Part shown: positions 5,536-7,795 of the stretch, in pieces
Layout: the number at the start of each line of letters is the position of its first letter
How positions within the stretch are numbered: the first letter of the stretch is position 1
From: JAVBKB01 sp031554275
Lineage (GTDB): Bacteria > Bacillota > Bacilli > JARBTR01
Direction: 5' to 3'
Assembly: GCA_031554275.1 (NCBI GenBank)
Contig: JAVBKB010000168.1
Location: 1 to 7,795 of the forward strand
DNA: 7,795 nucleotides
Notes under the pieces: generated by a model
What the model was told of the DNA's origin: nothing
Database searches by the model: none
What the model saw: only the letters and a program-made list of their open reading frames with translations
Translations under genes and position numbers: made by a program

Positions 5536-6528
5536 TTAAGATTCTTCTTTTTTATCTATCCAGTCAGAAAAAAGTCCATAAACGAATTGCTCAGCTTCGA
5601 AGGGCTCTAAATCATCAATCTTTTCACCGAGTCCCACAAACTTTACTGGAACACCAAGTTCCTTTCGAATGGCGAAAACAATTCCACCCTTCGCGGTTCC
5701 ATCAAGTTTTGATAATACAATACCAGACACATTGGTAACTTCGCGAAATGTTTTTGTTTGAATCAAAGCATTTTGCCCTGTCGTAGCATCCAAAACCAAT
5801 AACACTTCATGTGGCGCATTTGGCACTTCTCGCTGGATTACCTTATTTATTTTCTCTAACTCACGCATTAGGTTATCTTTATTTTGTAATCTGCCTGCAG
5901 TATCACAGATGAGTACATCCGCTTCCCGGGAAATAGCTGCTTGTACTGCGTCATAGATAACAGCTGCTGGATCGGACCCTTCGGATTGACGAATGACCTC
6001 TACCCCAACTCGGTTTCCCCATACTTCAAGTTGATCAATAGCTCCTGCTCGAAACGTATCTCCAGCAGCAAGGAGCACTGAACGTCCCTCTGCCTTCAAT
6101 CGATAGGCTAATTTCCCAATCGTCGTTGTCTTCCCGACTCCATTCACACCAACTAACAAAATAATTGTCGGACCAGTTTCTTGAATATTGAGCTCAGTAT
6201 TTGTATCTTCACCAGATTCGTAAATTTCTACTAATTTTTCGTAAATAACTGCTTGAACAGCTGAAGTATCTTTAATATTTCTACGTTTGACTTCTATTTT
6301 CAGCTCATCAATTAACTCCATTGTTGTAGTCATCCCGATATCTGATTCGATAAAAAGCTCTTCCAATTCGTCAAAGAAGTCCTCGTCCACTGAGCGATAT
6401 TTGGCAACCACATTATTGATTGATTCTGAAAATTGGTTGCGAGTTCGCGATAAACCGCTTTTAAACTTTTCAGCAGTTTCTACAGTTGTCGAAGAAATTT
6501 TCTCTTTAATCTTTTTAAAAAAACTCAT
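5536..6528 (-). CDS. ftsY: Signal recognition particle receptor FtsY
   Basis: FtsY is the membrane-associated SRP receptor GTPase. It pairs with Ffh to deliver ribosomes making membrane proteins to the SecYEG translocon. The 330-residue protein starts MSFFKKIKEK, an amphipathic basic helix that contacts membrane lipid. A helical N domain follows to about 115, then the NG GTPase. GTPase motifs are G1 GVNGVGKTTT (127-136), the DTFRAGA motif (157-163), G3 DTAGR (209-213), G4 SKLDG (273-277) and GLGEK (299-303). The long acidic A domain of enterobacterial FtsY is absent, as in Bacillus (about 329 residues). A TTG three codons upstream abuts the AAGGGAG site and cannot be the start; the ATG has 9 bases of spacing. 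It follows smc by 110 bases, as in Bacillus, and probably shares its transcript. The usual downstream ylxM-ffh is not here. Confidence -1.
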   Translation of the reverse strand: MSFFKKIKEKISSTTVETAEKFKSGLSRTRNQFSESINNVVAKYRSVDEDFFDELEELFIESDIGMTTTMELIDELKIEVKRRNIKDTSAVQAVIYEKLVEIYESGEDTNTELNIQETGPTIILLVGVNGVGKTTTIGKLAYRLKAEGRSVLLAAGDTFRAGAIDQLEVWGNRVGVEVIRQSEGSDPAAVIYDAVQAAISREADVLICDTAGRLQNKDNLMRELEKINKVIQREVPNAPHEVLLVLDATTGQNALIQTKTFREVTNVSGIVLSKLDGTAKGGIVFAIRKELGVPVKFVGLGEKIDDLEPFEAEQFVYGLFSDWIDKKEES

Positions 6529-6537
6529 TAGAGTCAA

Positions 6538-6544
6538 CTCCCTT
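6538..6544 (-). promoter_or_regulatory. Ribosome binding site deciding the ftsY start
   Basis: AAGGGAG on the minus strand lies 9 bases before the ATG at 6528 and directly against an in-frame TTG at 6537. The spacing selects the ATG, which also gives the family's usual MSFFKK N-terminus. A small hairpin, GAAATG / CATTTC (6560-6574), lies just upstream, with no T run. Confidence -1.
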
Positions 6545-6638
6545 AATCAATTCACATGAGAAATGATGCATTTCTAGTTAGGAAAGGAAACCTATCGGCT
6601 ACTTTTTAGTCTTCATCATTAGTATCGATTGCTCTAAA

Positions 6639-7795
6639 TTACCCGATTTGAATCGGCTCATTATTTTCTGCTAATCTAACGGATACAACGCGAGACACAC
6701 CTGATTCTTGCATGATAACCCCATATAGAACATCTGCTTCTTCCATCGTTCCATTACGATGTGTGATGACAATAAATTGTGTTTCCTTGCTAAATTTTTT
6801 CAAGTAAACAGCAAAACGATGTACATTCACCTCATCCAAGGCAGCCTCTACTTCATCAAGCACACAAAACGGAACTGGTCGAACCCGTAGAATTGCAAAA
6901 AGCAATGCAATCGCTGTTAAGGCACGTTCTCCACCAGACAGTAAGCTCAATTGCTGTAATTTCTTACCTGGCGGCTGGGCAACAATTTCAACACCCGTAT
7001 TCAATAAGTCTTCCGGATCGGTCAACTTCAACTCAGCATGACCTCCGCCAAACAACTGCGGAAACACATCGCGAAACTCCTGCTGGATTTTCACAAAGGT
7101 CTCGTTAAATCGCTTGACCATTTCCTCATCCATCTCACTAATTACTTTCAAGAGATTTGTTCGAGCTTCATCAAGGTCGCTTCGTTGTGTATCAAGGAAA
7201 ACGTAACGTTCATTCACTCGTTCAAATTCCTCAATAGCACCTGTGTTGACATTTCCCATCTCATCAATAGCACGTTGGAATGACTTAATCATTCTTTTCG
7301 CTTCACTTGGCTCAACAGTTAATGGATAATCCATCTTTGCCGCTTCGAAGGTTAATTGATATTCTTCACTTAGTTTTGTAATTCGATAATCCAAGTCAGA
7401 ATCAATTCTCGCTTTTTTAATCTCTTCATCACGCAAAGCATTTGTAACACTTCTATATTGGCGTTTCAATTCTTTCAATAAATTATCTGCATCTTCTTCC
7501 TTCATATGCAGTTCTGTCCGTAAACCTCTTTCAACTGAAAGTTGATTTTGTAATCGCTCTCTTGTTTCTCTCTTTAAAATAGATTCTTGATCTAATTGTT
7601 CATTATTCCTACCTGAGAAGAGACTTTCAATTTCACTAATTTCTGATTGCAAATCAGTAATTCGCATCTGTAATTGTTGTTTCTCTTGTTCTAAACGAGC
7701 GATCTCCTGTTGTTGGTAATACAACTGTTCTCGTTTTCTCGCCAATTGGATATTCCACTCATTAATGGCTTCAGTCTTTGACTCTTTATTCATCA
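6639..7795 (-). CDS. smc: Chromosome segregation protein SMC, C-terminal part
   Basis: SMC is a large coiled-coil ATPase that, with ScpA and ScpB, organises and separates chromosomes. Only about the last 385 residues are in the window; the frame stays open to the right edge, so the first visible Met (7793) is internal. Bacillus SMC is about 1186 residues. In residue numbers of the visible part, about 10-150 and 190-240 are heptad-like, Glu/Gln/Arg/Lys-rich coiled coil returning towards the head. The C-terminal head follows, with the ABC signature LSGGERALTAIALL (285-298), Walker B FCVLDEVEAALD (309-320, catalytic Glu314 after Asp313) and the switch histidine in ITHR (345). The Walker A motif and hinge lie outside the window. 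It is followed by ftsY in the same direction, as in Bacillus, with no terminator between. The last codons carry a small inverted repeat, CCGATT / AATCGG (6643-6656), of no clear meaning. Confidence -1.
   Translation of the reverse strand, partial: MNKESKTEAINEWNIQLARKREQLYYQQQEIARLEQEKQQLQMRITDLQSEISEIESLFSGRNNEQLDQESILKRETRERLQNQLSVERGLRTELHMKEEDADNLLKELKRQYRSVTNALRDEEIKKARIDSDLDYRITKLSEEYQLTFEAAKMDYPLTVEPSEAKRMIKSFQRAIDEMGNVNTGAIEEFERVNERYVFLDTQRSDLDEARTNLLKVISEMDEEMVKRFNETFVKIQQEFRDVFPQLFGGGHAELKLTDPEDLLNTGVEIVAQPPGKKLQQLSLLSGGERALTAIALLFAILRVRPVPFCVLDEVEAALDEVNVHRFAVYLKKFSKETQFIVITHRNGTMEEADVLYGVIMQESGVSRVVSVRLAENNEPIQIG

Noticed and set aside
6529..6638. Separate promoter or terminator between smc and ftsY
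   Set aside because: I found no paired -35 and -10 boxes and no hairpin with a T run. The small hairpin at 6560-6574 lacks a T tract, so cotranscription is the simpler reading.
6893..7283. Two plus-strand frames opposite smc
   Set aside because: They lie opposite conserved SMC head and coiled-coil coding sequence and have no family resemblance.

Overview
The window looks like chromosome of a low-GC, aerobic, endospore-forming member of the Bacillales. Three small acid-soluble spore protein genes (sspN, sspO, sspP) mark a Bacillus-type spore former. A full-length aconitase shows a TCA cycle, and a Bacillus-type SMC and FtsY complete the picture. The genus cannot be fixed from this sequence alone.

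Layout from left to right. (1) 1-82, minus strand: start of sspN, running off the left edge. (2) 289-852, minus: a membrane-anchored thioredoxin-fold protein of the ResA/TlpA/YneN type. (3) 979-3681, minus: aconitase (acnA/citB). (4) 3682-3855: a divergent control region with a good sigma-A promoter for aconitase and a dyad resembling a CcpC site. (5) 3856-4183, plus: two tiny genes, sspO and sspP. (6) 4184-4500: noncoding DNA ending in an unusual branched terminator. (7) 4501-5406, minus: a class B sortase with its own promoter and terminator. (8) 5536-6528, minus: ftsY. (9) 6639-7795, minus: the C-terminal third of smc, running off the right edge.

Two conserved neighbourhoods meet here. As I recall the Bacillus subtilis map, sspP-sspO divergent from citB-yneN-sspN is one block there, and smc-ftsY is another whose next genes are ylxM-ffh. 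In this window the sortase unit sits at the seam, and ylxM-ffh does not follow ftsY. The aconitase serves vegetative growth and early sporulation. The three SASPs would be made in the forespore. SMC and FtsY serve chromosome organisation and membrane protein targeting. The sortase would anchor surface proteins, but no substrate gene is visible.

I found no RNA genes, CRISPR array, insertion sequence or phage genes. Most of the window is ordinary core genome. The items most worth a second look are the isolated sortase, the branched terminator behind it, and the small spore genes that ordinary length cutoffs miss.
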